Shown here: one piece after another, positions 49,076 to 58,517 of the stretch | Layout of the letters: every line of letters starts with the position of its first letter | Numbering within the stretch: the stretch's first letter is position 1 | Translations under genes and position numbers: made by a program | Assembly (NCBI RefSeq): GCF_003323735.1 | Contig: NZ_QOIM01000042.1 | Coordinates: 620,001 to 684,000 of the forward strand | Reading direction: 5' to 3' | Length of the DNA: 64,000 nt | Source: Streptomyces reniochalinae | GTDB taxonomy: Bacteria; Actinomycetota; Actinomycetes; Streptomycetales; Streptomycetaceae | The notes under the pieces: generated by a model | Told to the model about the DNA's origin: nothing | What the model saw: the letters and a program-made list of their open reading frames with translations, nothing else | Databases searched by the model: none

Positions 49076-50751
49076 CCGCCCGTGACGGGCACCAGGGCGA
49101 CGAGACGGCCGGCTCGCCCGCGTACGACGAACCCGACCTGCTGCGCGACCAGTTCCGCCAGCTCCTGCGCTACCGCTGGCTCATCGCGCTCGGCGTCGTC
49201 CTCGGCCTGCTCGGCGGCGGCTGGCTCGGCCTGCGCGGCGCCGACTCCTACGCCGCCACCACCGAGATCACCGTCCGCCCGCTGCCCACCGACAGCAGCG
49301 GCGAGAACACCTCGGCGGGCGAGATCAGCATGGGCTCCGAGCGGCGCACCGCCTCCAGCAGCGTCGTCGCCGAGCGCGCGGCCCGCGCCCTGGACAGCTC
49401 TACGGACCCCCCTCGGCTGCTCGACGACCTCCAGGTCACCAATCCGCCCGAGACCCGCATGCTGCGCTTCGCCTACACCGCGCACAGCCCCGACGACGCC
49501 GCGCGCGGCGCCGACGCCTTCGCACACGCCTACCTCGACAACCGCGAGAGGGACGCCGCCGACCGCGTCGCCGACATGGTCGACCGCTACGAGAAGCAGC
49601 GGGCACCCCTGACCAAGGAACGCGACCGGCTGGCCGAGGAGATCGCCTCATCCGGCAAGGAGGGAGCGCTCGACGGCACCCTGTCGGCGCACTCCTCCGT
49701 CGTCAGCCGCATCGCCGAGATCAACGGGCGGATCAGCGACCTGCGCGCCGAGGACACCACACCGGGCCGCGTCGTCACCGAGGCCGCGCCGCCCACCGCG
49801 CCGTCGGGCCCCGGGCTGCCGCTGATGCTCGGGCTCGGTGCCGCCGTCGGCATCGGGCTCGGCCTGCTCGCCGCCTGGGTACGGCTCGTCTTCGACCCGG
49901 CCGTACGCACCCTGGGCGACGTCGTGCGCGCCCTGCACGCCCCCGTCCTGGGCACGCTGCCGCGCCGCCGGCGCCGCGGCCGCCGCCGGGCGCGGCGCTC
50001 CCTGCTGGCCGACGGCCGGCTCGCCGAGGAGTACCGCTCGGTCGCCTTCCGGCTGGCCTACGACGAGACGTTCGCGCGGCGCCGCCGCGTCCTCGTCGTC
50101 TCCCCGCGCGGCGGCATCGCCACCGCACTGGCCGCCTCCGTGAACCTGTCCGCCTCGTTCGCCGAGATGGGCAGGGAGGTGCTGCTCCTGGAGGCCGACC
50201 TGCGCACCCCCTCCCTCACCGAACGGCTGAGGCAGGCCGACGGCATCCAGCCGGGCTGGGCCCGCGCCCCGGGCCACGGCACCATCGGCTGGCCCGCGGG
50301 ACACCGCATCCCCATCGACGCGGGCGAGTCCGGCGTCTTCGACCTCGTCCCCGGCTACCGCGTCAGCAAGGTCTCCCGCGCGCTGACCTCCTCCGCCGTC
50401 ACCCAGCTGATCGGGCACGCCGACGAGCGCGACGGGGTGCTGGTCGTCCTCGCGCCCGCCGTGCTGTCGTACGCCGACGCCATCGCGCTCATCGACCGGG
50501 TCGACTGCGTGCTCATCGTGTGCGATCCGCGCGAGGTGCGGCGGGACGACCTCGCGCGGGTGCGGGAACTGGTCGCGGGGGCGGGCGGCTTTGTGCTGGG
50601 TGCGCTGCTGCACGGGGAGGGCGCGGGGACCGCCGCCCCGCGCGGCGGTACGCCGCCGCCACCCTCCACACCTGCGCGCAGGGCCCACGCGGGCCCGCGC
50701 GAGACCGAGTTGACCCGGCAGGGTGTCGCCCTGCGCGTGACGGGCCGGTGA
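49072..50751 (+). CDS. Wzz-like chain-length protein with degenerate BY-kinase domain
   Basis: This 559-residue protein has a short cytoplasmic head and two membrane helices (about 35-50 and 245-265). Between them lies a ~200-residue extracytoplasmic coiled-coil domain (DRVADMVDRYEKQRAPLTKE), as in polysaccharide co-polymerases. The C-terminal part resembles bacterial tyrosine kinases: VLLLEADLRTPSL retains a Walker A'-like stretch. The P-loop position reads VVSPRGGIATALAAS without the GK(S/T), so ATP binding is doubtful. It overlaps both neighbours by four bases. It probably regulates polymer length rather than phosphorylating. Confidence 0.85.
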   Translation: MTARDGHQGDETAGSPAYDEPDLLRDQFRQLLRYRWLIALGVVLGLLGGGWLGLRGADSYAATTEITVRPLPTDSSGENTSAGEISMGSERRTASSSVVAERAARALDSSTDPPRLLDDLQVTNPPETRMLRFAYTAHSPDDAARGADAFAHAYLDNRERDAADRVADMVDRYEKQRAPLTKERDRLAEEIASSGKEGALDGTLSAHSSVVSRIAEINGRISDLRAEDTTPGRVVTEAAPPTAPSGPGLPLMLGLGAAVGIGLGLLAAWVRLVFDPAVRTLGDVVRALHAPVLGTLPRRRRRGRRRARRSLLADGRLAEEYRSVAFRLAYDETFARRRRVLVVSPRGGIATALAASVNLSASFAEMGREVLLLEADLRTPSLTERLRQADGIQPGWARAPGHGTIGWPAGHRIPIDAGESGVFDLVPGYRVSKVSRALTSSAVTQLIGHADERDGVLVVLAPAVLSYADAIALIDRVDCVLIVCDPREVRRDDLARVRELVAGAGGFVLGALLHGEGAGTAAPRGGTPPPPSTPARRAHAGPRETELTRQGVALRVTGR

Positions 50752-52139
50752 CGGAGCCCGGGGAAGCGCGGCGCCCCGAGCGGGGACCGGTGCCTGAGGA
50801 CGGAGCCCCGGACGACCGGGCCGGAACGGGAGGGCGGGAAGGACCGGGGGCGCCGCGGCCAGGGCGGCGGCGGCACACCCGCACGGCCGCCCTCCTGTGC
50901 AGCGTCGCCGACCAGGGCGTGGCGGCCTGCACCAACATCGCGGTGCTCGTCGTCGCGGCCCGCCAGTCGACGGTGCACGCCTTCGCCACGTTCTCCCTCG
51001 TCTACACCGTCTTCACCGTCGTCCTCGGCCTCACCGTGGCGTACGTGGGCCAGGCGCTCGTCCTGGAGAAGGGCGCCCCGGCGGGCGTCGCCCGCGCGTG
51101 CCGTTCGGCGGTGGCGTTCACCGCACCGGCCTCGGCCGCCGTCGGCCTGCCCACGGCAGCAACGCTGTGGGCGTCGAGCGGCGGGGGGACGGCGACGGCG
51201 CTGGCCGCACTCGCGCTCGTGCTGCCGCTCGTCCTCACCCACGAGACCACCCGCTACGCCTTCTCCGCCCTGCACCGGCCCCACCACGCCCTCGGCGCCG
51301 ACCTGCTCCGCCTGGTGGTGGCGGTGCCCGCGCTGGCCGTCCAGCCGCACGGCGCGAGCGCGCACCGGCTGCTGCTGGTCTGGGGCCTGGCCACGCTGCC
51401 CGCACTCGCCGCGGCCTCGCTGCTGCTGCGCCGGCACACCCGGGGCGCGGGCCAGGACCCGGCCCGCTATCTGCGCGCCGGGCACCTCGGGCGCAGGTTC
51501 GCCGTGGAGTTCGGCGTCGGGAACGCGGGCACGCAGCTCGCGATCATCGGCCTGGGACTGGTGGCGAATCCGCTGGCGGTGGGCGCGCTGCGCGGCGCCG
51601 CCACGCTCTACGGCCCGTTGAACGTGCTGTTCAACGCGGCCACCGGGTTCGGACCGCCGCTGCTGCACCGCGCCGGCGGCGAGAGGCGGGCCGCCCGCGC
51701 CGCGTGCGCCACCGGGGGAGTGCTGGCCGTGGCGGCGGCCGCGTGGACGGCGGTGCTGGTGCTGCTGCCCGGCGCGTACGGGCGGGCGCTGCTGGGGGAC
51801 ACGTGGTCGGCCGCGTCCCGGCTGCTGCCCGCGACGGGCAGCCAGTACGCGGCGATGGCGCTGGGCACGTGCGGGCTGCTGGCCCTGCGGGTGCTGCGTC
51901 CGCGTACCACGCTGCCCATCCAACTCGTCTTCTCCCTCGCGTCCGTCGGCTGCATGCTCGGCGGTTACGCGCTCGGCGGGGTGCTCGGCGCCGCCTGGGG
52001 GCTGTGCGCGGGCTCGGCGGCGAAGGGCGCGGCGAGCTGGTCGCGGGCAGCGCGGGTGCTCAGGTCGGGGGAGCGGGCCGAGGCCGGGGCCCTCACCTCG
52101 GCGCGCCGTGCGCCCGGCGGTCCTCGCGGAGCGTCGTGA
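50748..52139 (+). CDS. Polysaccharide flippase-like membrane protein
   Basis: This 463-residue protein has about 12 hydrophobic segments and the general layout of Wzx/MATE-like oligosaccharide flippases. The N-terminal ~45 residues are Pro/Arg/Gly-rich and cytoplasmic. Residues such as VADQGVAACTNIAVLVVAAR in the first helix region, and PLNVLFNAATGFGPPLLHR mid-chain, fit the family. GTG 50748 overlaps the Wzz-like stop by four bases. It would move the lipid-linked repeat unit across the membrane. Its 3' end overlaps the convergent polymerase gene by 47 bp. Confidence 0.8.
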   Translation: MTEPGEARRPERGPVPEDGAPDDRAGTGGREGPGAPRPGRRRHTRTAALLCSVADQGVAACTNIAVLVVAARQSTVHAFATFSLVYTVFTVVLGLTVAYVGQALVLEKGAPAGVARACRSAVAFTAPASAAVGLPTAATLWASSGGGTATALAALALVLPLVLTHETTRYAFSALHRPHHALGADLLRLVVAVPALAVQPHGASAHRLLLVWGLATLPALAAASLLLRRHTRGAGQDPARYLRAGHLGRRFAVEFGVGNAGTQLAIIGLGLVANPLAVGALRGAATLYGPLNVLFNAATGFGPPLLHRAGGERRAARAACATGGVLAVAAAAWTAVLVLLPGAYGRALLGDTWSAASRLLPATGSQYAAMALGTCGLLALRVLRPRTTLPIQLVFSLASVGCMLGGYALGGVLGAAWGLCAGSAAKGAASWSRAARVLRSGERAEAGALTSARRAPGGPRGAS

Positions 52140-53628
52140 CGAACAGGACGCACAGCGCGGCGATGGCCACCCGGCCCATGCCCTGGAGCAGCGAGCCGCG
52201 CAACAGGATGAAGCTGTATCCGGCGACGAGGGGCACGACGACGGCCGTGACGCTGCCGGGCCCCGCGCGGCTGTGGGGCGCACCCGTGCGGGCGGTCGCC
52301 GCGGCCCAGCCGTCCTCGGCCGTGCGCCGCGCGTACCGCCGGTCCGCGCGCGCGGCGCCGTAGCCGACGGCGGCGAAGCCCAGCGCCATGCCGTAAGGGC
52401 CGAAGTCGAGCCAGAGCTCCGCCCACAGCGGGGAGGAGAGGTTCGGGTAGGGCATGCCCATCCACGTGCCGACGCGGGTGCCCGGGTCGTGGGGCTTGTC
52501 CGTCCACACCGAGCGGGGCACGAAGAACAGCGCGGTGCCGGTCAGTTGCCTCCCGTAGCTGTGCCCCTCGCCCGAGCCGGCGAAGGTGACGGTGTTGGCG
52601 ACCATGCCCACCTGGTCGTAGTCCTTCATGGTGAGCGGTTCCAGCAGCGAGTCCGTCGACCGGCTGGGCCGCTCTGTGCCCTCCTCGTAGCGGAACCGGT
52701 CGGCGAAGGGGAAGACGACCAGCGCGATCGCCACCCCGGTGGCCAGCGCGGCCCGGTACATCACGGGGCTGCGCGGGAACGCCGTGAACAGCAGCGAGAA
52801 CAGCACCGTCAGGAACCAGTAGCGCGGGTTGGACACCGGGTTGTTGACGACGGCGTTGAGGCCCAGCATCGCCAGCCACAGCACGGGCACCAGCGGGCGG
52901 CGGCGCGCCGTCCGCGAGACGACGAGCCAGCGCGTGAGGAAGAGCAGCGCCAGCAGCGCCGGCACGGTGCCGAAACCGCGCAGGAACGCCGAGCCCGCCT
53001 GCGAGGTGGCCTCCGCTGCGGCGGCGCCCAGGCTCTCCCTGACCTCCTCGCGGTTGGAGAAGAAGACCGCCGGGCCGCCGAGTTCGCCGATCAGCAGGCC
53101 GCTGCACACCAGTGCCAGCGCGCACAGCGCGTACAGGCGGCGCGTGTGGACGCGCGCGTGCGGCCTGCGCCGCTCCTGCATGCGGCCGCGCAGCGGTGGC
53201 CGGTGCCGCGCCACCAGCGCGCCCACGTCGAAGGCCACCATCCCGGCCAGGACGAGCGCAGAGGCGAGCACCGTGTCCGAGCGCGGGCCCACCACAGGTG
53301 TGGGCGTGCGGTCCAGCACCGTCTGCGCCAGGGGAGCGATGCCCATCGCGATGTAGCCGAACAGCCAGAACGCACCCTGGATCAGGCGCCGGTGCGCGGT
53401 CAGCACCATGGCCGCCAGGCGGGTGCCCGCGTACGCGCAGGTGGCGGACTGGAGCCAGTAGACCGCGTCGTGGGGTCCAGGGCCAGGCTGGGTGGCGACC
53501 GCCGCGGGGAGCACCGCCACGAGCGCCGCGACCAGCGGGATGGCGAGGGCGCGGGAGAGGACGGCGCGGGGGGCGGTGGGCGAGGGGAGGCGGCCCGGTG
53601 GCGCGGCGGTGCCGGTGCGGGTGCTCAC
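52093..53628 (-). CDS. O-antigen polymerase-like membrane protein (Wzy-type)
   Basis: This 511-residue protein has about 12 membrane segments with a large central loop (about residues 330-410) that contains GEGHSYGRQLTGTALFFVPR and SVWTDKPHDPGT, typical of WzyE/oligosaccharide-repeat polymerases. ATG 53628. It probably joins repeat units on the outer face of the membrane. It is convergent with the flippase (47-bp 3' overlap) and divergent from the next glycosyltransferase, which suggests separate control. Confidence 0.82.
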   Translation of the reverse strand: MSTRTGTAAPPGRLPSPTAPRAVLSRALAIPLVAALVAVLPAAVATQPGPGPHDAVYWLQSATCAYAGTRLAAMVLTAHRRLIQGAFWLFGYIAMGIAPLAQTVLDRTPTPVVGPRSDTVLASALVLAGMVAFDVGALVARHRPPLRGRMQERRRPHARVHTRRLYALCALALVCSGLLIGELGGPAVFFSNREEVRESLGAAAAEATSQAGSAFLRGFGTVPALLALLFLTRWLVVSRTARRRPLVPVLWLAMLGLNAVVNNPVSNPRYWFLTVLFSLLFTAFPRSPVMYRAALATGVAIALVVFPFADRFRYEEGTERPSRSTDSLLEPLTMKDYDQVGMVANTVTFAGSGEGHSYGRQLTGTALFFVPRSVWTDKPHDPGTRVGTWMGMPYPNLSSPLWAELWLDFGPYGMALGFAAVGYGAARADRRYARRTAEDGWAAATARTGAPHSRAGPGSVTAVVVPLVAGYSFILLRGSLLQGMGRVAIAALCVLFVTTLREDRRAHGAPR

Positions 53629-53730
53629 GCTCCCCGCCCCCGCCGTACCGCAAAGGAGAAACGGGAAGAACCGGAGTGATTGAGGGCAAATCCGGTAATA
53701 TGCCTACCAGTGGCCAGGGAGGGGACACCG

Positions 53731-54957
53731 ATGAAAGCGCTGCACGTCGTGACGCTGCACACGCCCACGCACGACTTCGGAGGGCCCACGCGCGTGGCCC
53801 TCAACCTGTGCCGGGGTTTACGGGAAGCGGGTGAGAGCGCGGCCCTGGTCGCCCTCGGGGACGGTTTCCCCGGCGTGCTGCCCCGCACGGTGGACGGCGT
53901 ACCCGCCCGGCTCTTCCAGGCCCGGCACGTGCTGCCCCGCTTCGAGGTCAGCGGCATCACGTCCCCCGCTCTGCTCGCGGCGGCCCCCCGCCTGCTCCGC
54001 TCGGCGGACGTGGTGCACGTCCACCTGATGCGCGATCTGGTCACGCTCCCCGTGGCGATGATGGCAGCCCGCATGGGCCGGCCGCTGGTGTTGCAGACAC
54101 ACGGCATGATCGACCCGACCGAGAAGCGGGTGGCGAAGGCCGTGGACGTGCTGGGCCTGCGCTGGGTGCTCGGACAGGCCGACGCGGTGCTCCACCTGAC
54201 CGGCAGCGAGCGGGAGTTGACCGAGGCGGTGACGGCGCCTGCGCCGATGGGGCCCTCGTACCGGCTGGTCAACGGGGTGGCACCGCAGCCGCCGCGCCCC
54301 CAGCCGCGGGCCGGGCGGCCGCCGACGGTGCTGTACTGCGCGCGGGTGCAGGAGGGCAAGCGGCCGCAGGATTTCGTCGGGGCCATGCCCACGGTGCTGG
54401 CCGAGCGCCCCGAGGCCCGGTTCGTTCTCGCGGGCCCCGACACGGGGGCCTTGGCCGAGGAGTTGCTGGCGCTGGCCCGCTCGCTGGGCGTGGGCCACGC
54501 GCTGGAGTACGCCGGCGCGCTGGACCACGCGGGCGTCATGGAGCGGCTCCGCTCCAGCGACGTGTTCGTGCTGCCCTCCGTCAAGGACGCGTTCTCCGTC
54601 TCCGTGCTGGAGGCCCTGTCGGTGGGGCTGCCCGTCGTGGTGACCCGCACCAGCGGTCTGGCGCCGGACGTGGCGGCGGCCGGGGCGGGCCGCCTGGTGG
54701 ACAGCGCACCGGAAGGACCCGGCGCAGCGGAGAACGGGGCCAGGGTGGGCCGGGCGGTACTGGAGCTGCTGGACCCGGCGGCAGGCGAGGCCGCCTCCCG
54801 CGCGGCGTGGCGGCTGGCGCGCGACAGTTTCACCCTGGACGCGGTCGTGGAGACGCTGCGCGGGGTGTACGCGACGGCGTGCGAGCGGGTCAGCGCCGCC
54901 CCCTCGCCCCGGACCCGGTACCGGCGCCCGGCGGGTCGGCCGCCTCGCGTGCCTTGA
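53731..54957 (+). CDS. Glycosyltransferase family 4
   Basis: This 408-residue GT-B enzyme has an N-terminal HDFGGPTRVALNLCRGLRE acceptor loop (about residue 15), HVHLMRD and LQTHGMIDP, then LYCARVQEGKRPQDFVGAM (about 210) and the donor-binding PSVKDAFSVSVLEALSVGLP (about 285) with the conserved E-x7-E. ATG 53731 is preceded by AGGGAGG. It most likely adds a hexose to the growing repeat unit. Its 3' end overlaps the convergent GT2 gene by 68 bp. Confidence 0.9.
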   Translation: MKALHVVTLHTPTHDFGGPTRVALNLCRGLREAGESAALVALGDGFPGVLPRTVDGVPARLFQARHVLPRFEVSGITSPALLAAAPRLLRSADVVHVHLMRDLVTLPVAMMAARMGRPLVLQTHGMIDPTEKRVAKAVDVLGLRWVLGQADAVLHLTGSERELTEAVTAPAPMGPSYRLVNGVAPQPPRPQPRAGRPPTVLYCARVQEGKRPQDFVGAMPTVLAERPEARFVLAGPDTGALAEELLALARSLGVGHALEYAGALDHAGVMERLRSSDVFVLPSVKDAFSVSVLEALSVGLPVVVTRTSGLAPDVAAAGAGRLVDSAPEGPGAAENGARVGRAVLELLDPAAGEAASRAAWRLARDSFTLDAVVETLRGVYATACERVSAAPSPRTRYRRPAGRPPRVP

Positions 54958-55762
54958 GCCCGATCTGCCACCGGTAGAAGCTCATCGCGAGCGCGTAGTC
55001 GAACCCGGCGCGGCCGTCGAGGAAGCCCCGCCGGTAGACGTAGGCGTAGGCGAAGGACACCAGCGGTTTGAGCGGGGCCCGGTGGAAGAGGCGGCCCTGG
55101 CGGGTCTTGGCCTGCCGGATCTGCTCCCTCACCCGCGGGCGCCCCTCCAGCCAGGCCTCCCAGTCCGAGTAGCGGTTGTGCCGCTCGAACCAGGTGCGGA
55201 CCGGATCGAGGTCCCGGTGTTCGAGGGGCGCGGCGAGACGGACGGCCGTCGGGGCCAGCGGCTGGTAGTGGCCCTCCTGTTCGCCCATGCCGGGGGCGGC
55301 GAGGTCGTCGGGTTCGGGGAAGCGGCAGCGGGTGCGGTCCAGCAGCACGCGCTTGACGATCGTGTACCCGTGCCGCAGCCGGCGCCCGGCGAACCAGTAG
55401 CCCAACGGGATGTCGAACGCGGCAGGGCGTACGGTGCGGCCGGGCGGCGGGGTGAAGACGCGCCGGATCTCGCGCAGCAGCTCCTCGCTCGGCGTCTCGT
55501 CGCCGTCGAGGAAGAGGACCCAGTCGACCTCGGGGTGGACGTGGTCCAGACACCACTGCTTCTTCTTCGGGTACCGGCCGTCCCAGGTGTAGGGCACCAC
55601 TTCGGCGCCCTCGGCCTCGGCGAGGGCGCGGGTGTCGTCGGTGCTGCCGGAGTCGACGACCACGACGTGCGCGAAGTGGCCGATCACGGACCGCACGGTG
55701 CCCGCGATGTTCCGGGCCTCGTTCCTCGTCGGAATCGCGACGACGACGGGCAGCTTGTCCAC
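54890..55762 (-). CDS. Glycosyltransferase family 2
   Basis: This 290-residue GT-A enzyme has IPTRNEARNIAGTVRSV at the start, VVVDSGSTDDT (nucleotide-binding), then the metal-binding DxD in LFLDGDETPS (about residue 92). PKKKQWCLDH and the WFERHNRYSDWEAWLE region resemble the LPS core/WaaE (KDO heptose or glucose) branch. GTG 55762 is chosen because GGAG precedes it. It would add a sugar to a membrane-anchored or lipid-linked acceptor. It is convergent with a GT4 gene (68-bp overlap) and follows an upstream lipoprotein gene on the same strand after about 40 bp. Confidence 0.9.
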   Translation of the reverse strand: MDKLPVVVAIPTRNEARNIAGTVRSVIGHFAHVVVVDSGSTDDTRALAEAEGAEVVPYTWDGRYPKKKQWCLDHVHPEVDWVLFLDGDETPSEELLREIRRVFTPPPGRTVRPAAFDIPLGYWFAGRRLRHGYTIVKRVLLDRTRCRFPEPDDLAAPGMGEQEGHYQPLAPTAVRLAAPLEHRDLDPVRTWFERHNRYSDWEAWLEGRPRVREQIRQAKTRQGRLFHRAPLKPLVSFAYAYVYRRGFLDGRAGFDYALAMSFYRWQIGLKAREAADPPGAGTGSGARGRR

Positions 55763-55805
55763 AGCGGCTCTCTCCACAGCGGTCGGTCTCCAGGGGGTGC
55801 GGGGG

Positions 55806-56300
55806 TCACTTCTTGCCGGCTGCTTTTAGCAGCGGGGCGAACTTCGGGCACAGGTGCCGGATCGCGGGTCCGGCCTGGTCGATCTCGCCCGCCCTCAGGG
55901 CGCTGACCGCGTCCTTCTCGCTGCTCTCGGCCGTCGTGGCGATCCGTTCGCAGGCTCTGCGGCCCGCCTCCAGCACGGCGGCGGGCTCCAGCCCCCGCGG
56001 CACCCGGTCGACCAGGTAGTCCTTCTCCTTCCTGGTGAAGGACCCGGTGGCGGGCGTCAGCCGGGAGCGGGGCACCTTCGCCGTGGCCTTGTCGTCGGGT
56101 GCGTCCTCGCCGTCCTTCCCGGCGGAGGCGCTCGGACGGGGCGAGGCCGTCGCGGTGGCGCCGGTGCGGCCCGCCTGGTCGGAGCCCGCACGGTCGCCGT
56201 GCTGCCGGCCGCCCTCACCGCCGCCGCATCCGGCCGTCAGCGCCAGGGCGGCCGCCACCAGGGCGGCCGCCACGGCACGTGAGACCTTGGCGGCGCTCAC
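55806..56300 (-). CDS. Small lipoprotein of the polysaccharide cluster
   Basis: This 164-residue protein has a signal with the lipobox LTAGC (Cys at about residue 26), a Gly/Ser/Thr/Pro-rich linker and a ~100-residue C-terminal domain (KEKDYLVDRVPRGLEPAAVL) with two cysteines (ACERIA, LCPKFAPL). GTG 56300 overlaps the stop of the upstream gene (GTGA), so the two are co-translated. The C-terminal domain resembles DUF732-like small secreted proteins. Function unknown; surface location near an exopolysaccharide operon suggests an envelope role. Confidence 0.8.
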   Translation of the reverse strand: MSAAKVSRAVAAALVAAALALTAGCGGGEGGRQHGDRAGSDQAGRTGATATASPRPSASAGKDGEDAPDDKATAKVPRSRLTPATGSFTRKEKDYLVDRVPRGLEPAAVLEAGRRACERIATTAESSEKDAVSALRAGEIDQAGPAIRHLCPKFAPLLKAAGKK

Positions 56301-58414
56301 GGCTTCCTGTAGGTCAGCGTGAGCTTGGGGCCCGTGCCGCCCGACTCGCGGGCCCACAGCCACAGGCTGTCGCTGCCCAAGGAGGTCAGGGCCAGGTCGA
56401 GGGTGTCGCCCGCCGCTTCCCGGACCGCGCCCGCACGCAACGGCACGTCGTAGTCCGTACGGACGTCGGCCGCGCCGTCGAGGCCGCCCAGCGGCGTCTC
56501 GCCCACGGCGGGACGCTTCGCCCAGGTCACCTCCTTCTCCGACCAGGAACCGGTCACCGGCACGACGTCCACCGTGTCGCCGCTGGCCGCGCTCGGCTCA
56601 CTGCTGGTCGTGACGGTCAGCGTGGCCTCCTCCAGCACCATTCCGCTGGGCGGGGACGGCACGTCGAAGCGCACGTAGCCGATGTACGGCGACGAGCCGC
56701 GCACCGCGAGCTGCTGGTGCGTGCCGTACGTGGCGTTCACGGCCGCGCCGTTCACGTACGCGTCGGCCGTCGCCTCCCGCTCCAGCGTCGTCTCCGTCGG
56801 GGTGCCGGGCGTCGTCACCGTGGCCGCTTCGGAGCGGGCGCTGGTGTTGGTGTCGTCCGCGTCGCTCGCCGTGATCCGGTAGGAGTAGTCGGTGCCCGGC
56901 TTGGCCGAGGTGTCGGTGAAGGCGACCGTGGGCCTCTCCCAGAACGTGGAGTCGGCCGTGACCGTGCCCACAGGCTCTCCGCCGCCGTTGCGGTAGACGC
57001 GGTAGGTCAGCTTCCGGTCGTCCAGGTCGGTGCTCGCCGGCCAGCTGACCCGCACGCCCTTGGTGGTGTTGGCGGCCTTCACCCCGTCCGGCACGGAAGG
57101 CGCCCCGGTGTCCGGGCCGTTCGCGAAACGCACCAGCCCCTGCTGCGGCCTGTTGCCGTCGCTGGTGATGCGGGTGAACGCCCCGCCCACCCACATGTAG
57201 TCCTTGCCGCCGCCGGAGGAGACCACCATGGCGCGCGGCCCGACCTGCTCGACGTTCAGCGGCCCGTCGTCCGTGTCGGGGAACCACGACAGCAGCGGTG
57301 TCGGATCGTCGACCGACTCCGCCAGCAGGTGCTGCCGCTCGTGCAGCTCGGGGAACTGGCCCATGCTCTCGCAGTTGTGCGCGTGCGAGCTGCTGTAGAG
57401 CACGCCCTTGTAGACGGTCAGGTCCTGGGTGGCGCCCAGGCAGGTGTCGCGCCAGCGCTGCTCGAAGTCGTCCAGGTCGAGCGCGATCCGGCCGTCGAAC
57501 ACGCCGCCGCCCGTGCCCTCGTTGCCGGTGTAGATCCCGGTCTCGTCCACGTAGAGCCCCTTGACCACGCTGTTGCGGGGCACGAACCGGTTCGGATAGC
57601 TCTTCCTCAGCGCGCCCGACGAGGCGTCCACGACCGCCAGCGCGTGCGAGTCGGCCCCGCGCACCTGTTCGAAGTCGCCGCCCAGCACCACGCTCTTCCC
57701 GTCCGGCGTGACCTCCACCGCCCGGCCCGCCTTGTCCGCGTCCGCCTTCCAGGACTTCAGCTGCCCCTCGGTGGAGACCGCCGCGAACTTGGCCCGCTTC
57801 TCCCCCTCCACCGTGGTGAAGTCACCGCCGAGGTAGACGGTGTCGTCGGTGGCGGCCAGCGCGTGCACCGGCGCCGAGACCGTCAGCTGGAAGCCGGATT
57901 CGACCTTGCAGGAGGGCAGGTCGATCGCGGCCACCCGGCTGGCGTTCGTCCCGTTGACGGCGGCGAAGTTCCCGCCGGCGTACAGCGTCTTCCCGTCCGG
58001 CGAGACCGTCAGCGCCCGCACGGTGGCCGTGCCGCTGCCCACCGTGAAGTTCAGGCGGCAGTCCGTCGGCTCGCCGGTCGCCGCGTCGAACGCGGCGAAG
58101 TTGACGGCCTCGCGCTCCTTCGCACCGGGCTCCGCGCCCGGCGGACGGATCGCGGAGAAGGTGCCGCCCGCGAAGACCGTGCCGTTCGACTGGGCCATCG
58201 CCCACACGACGCCGTTCGTCTGCCACGTCGGTAAGGTGTCCGCCGTCATCGCCACCGGCGGTGTGAGGGCCGCCGCCTGGCGGGCGCCCCGCTCGGTGAG
58301 GGCCGGCACCGCCGTGGTGGCGGCCGCCACGGCCAGCACGGTCGCGGCCACGGCCGCCTTGCGGGGCCCCGTCGTGCGGGCCCCCGCCTTGCGAAGGGTC
58401 CTCGTTCGTCTCAC
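56297..58414 (-). CDS. Secreted beta-propeller/FnIII/DNRLRE-domain protein
   Basis: This 705-residue exported protein has an N-terminal signal (KAAVAATVLAVAAATTAVPA) and a region of propeller-like repeats with the VFAGGTFSAI, LYAGGNFAAV, VYLGGDFTTV pattern (about residues 90-420; DUF5122-like). A fibronectin type III domain follows (about 450-545), and then a C-terminal DNRLRE domain (about 560-705, with EATADAYVNGAAVNATYG and WARESGGTGPKLTLTY). It is probably attached to the surface, binding carbohydrate or forming an adhesin. GTG 58414 (GGGGAG upstream). It is coupled to the next small lipoprotein gene. Confidence 0.86.
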   Translation of the reverse strand: MRRTRTLRKAGARTTGPRKAAVAATVLAVAAATTAVPALTERGARQAAALTPPVAMTADTLPTWQTNGVVWAMAQSNGTVFAGGTFSAIRPPGAEPGAKEREAVNFAAFDAATGEPTDCRLNFTVGSGTATVRALTVSPDGKTLYAGGNFAAVNGTNASRVAAIDLPSCKVESGFQLTVSAPVHALAATDDTVYLGGDFTTVEGEKRAKFAAVSTEGQLKSWKADADKAGRAVEVTPDGKSVVLGGDFEQVRGADSHALAVVDASSGALRKSYPNRFVPRNSVVKGLYVDETGIYTGNEGTGGGVFDGRIALDLDDFEQRWRDTCLGATQDLTVYKGVLYSSSHAHNCESMGQFPELHERQHLLAESVDDPTPLLSWFPDTDDGPLNVEQVGPRAMVVSSGGGKDYMWVGGAFTRITSDGNRPQQGLVRFANGPDTGAPSVPDGVKAANTTKGVRVSWPASTDLDDRKLTYRVYRNGGGEPVGTVTADSTFWERPTVAFTDTSAKPGTDYSYRITASDADDTNTSARSEAATVTTPGTPTETTLEREATADAYVNGAAVNATYGTHQQLAVRGSSPYIGYVRFDVPSPPSGMVLEEATLTVTTSSEPSAASGDTVDVVPVTGSWSEKEVTWAKRPAVGETPLGGLDGAADVRTDYDVPLRAGAVREAAGDTLDLALTSLGSDSLWLWARESGGTGPKLTLTYRKP

Positions 58415-58440
58415 TGTGCTCCCCAATTGCTGTGGTTGAT

Positions 58441-58517
58441 GCGTGTCCCCGGCCGAGGGCACCCGGCGTCACCGGCGCTGCGTGTCCCCGGCCGGGGGAC
58501 ACCCGGCGTCACCGGCG
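58441..58517. repeat. Two tandem copies of a 39-bp unit with hairpin
   Basis: GCGTGTCCCCGGCCG... starts at 58441 and again at 58480, each ending in CACCCGGCGTCACCGGCG. The second copy contains the near-perfect hairpin GTGTCCCC-N5-GGGGACAC. They lie between gmd and the DNRLRE gene and include the last codons of gmd. Confidence 0.8.

Noticed and set aside
47551..50751. 1066-codon plus-strand frame in the polysaccharide cluster
   Set aside because: Its first ~500 codons are a shadow of the GT4 gene; the real Wzz-like gene begins at 49072 within it.
56099..58234. 711-codon plus-strand frame opposite the propeller protein
   Set aside because: Antisense shadow; Arg/Gly/Val composition and no ribosome site.
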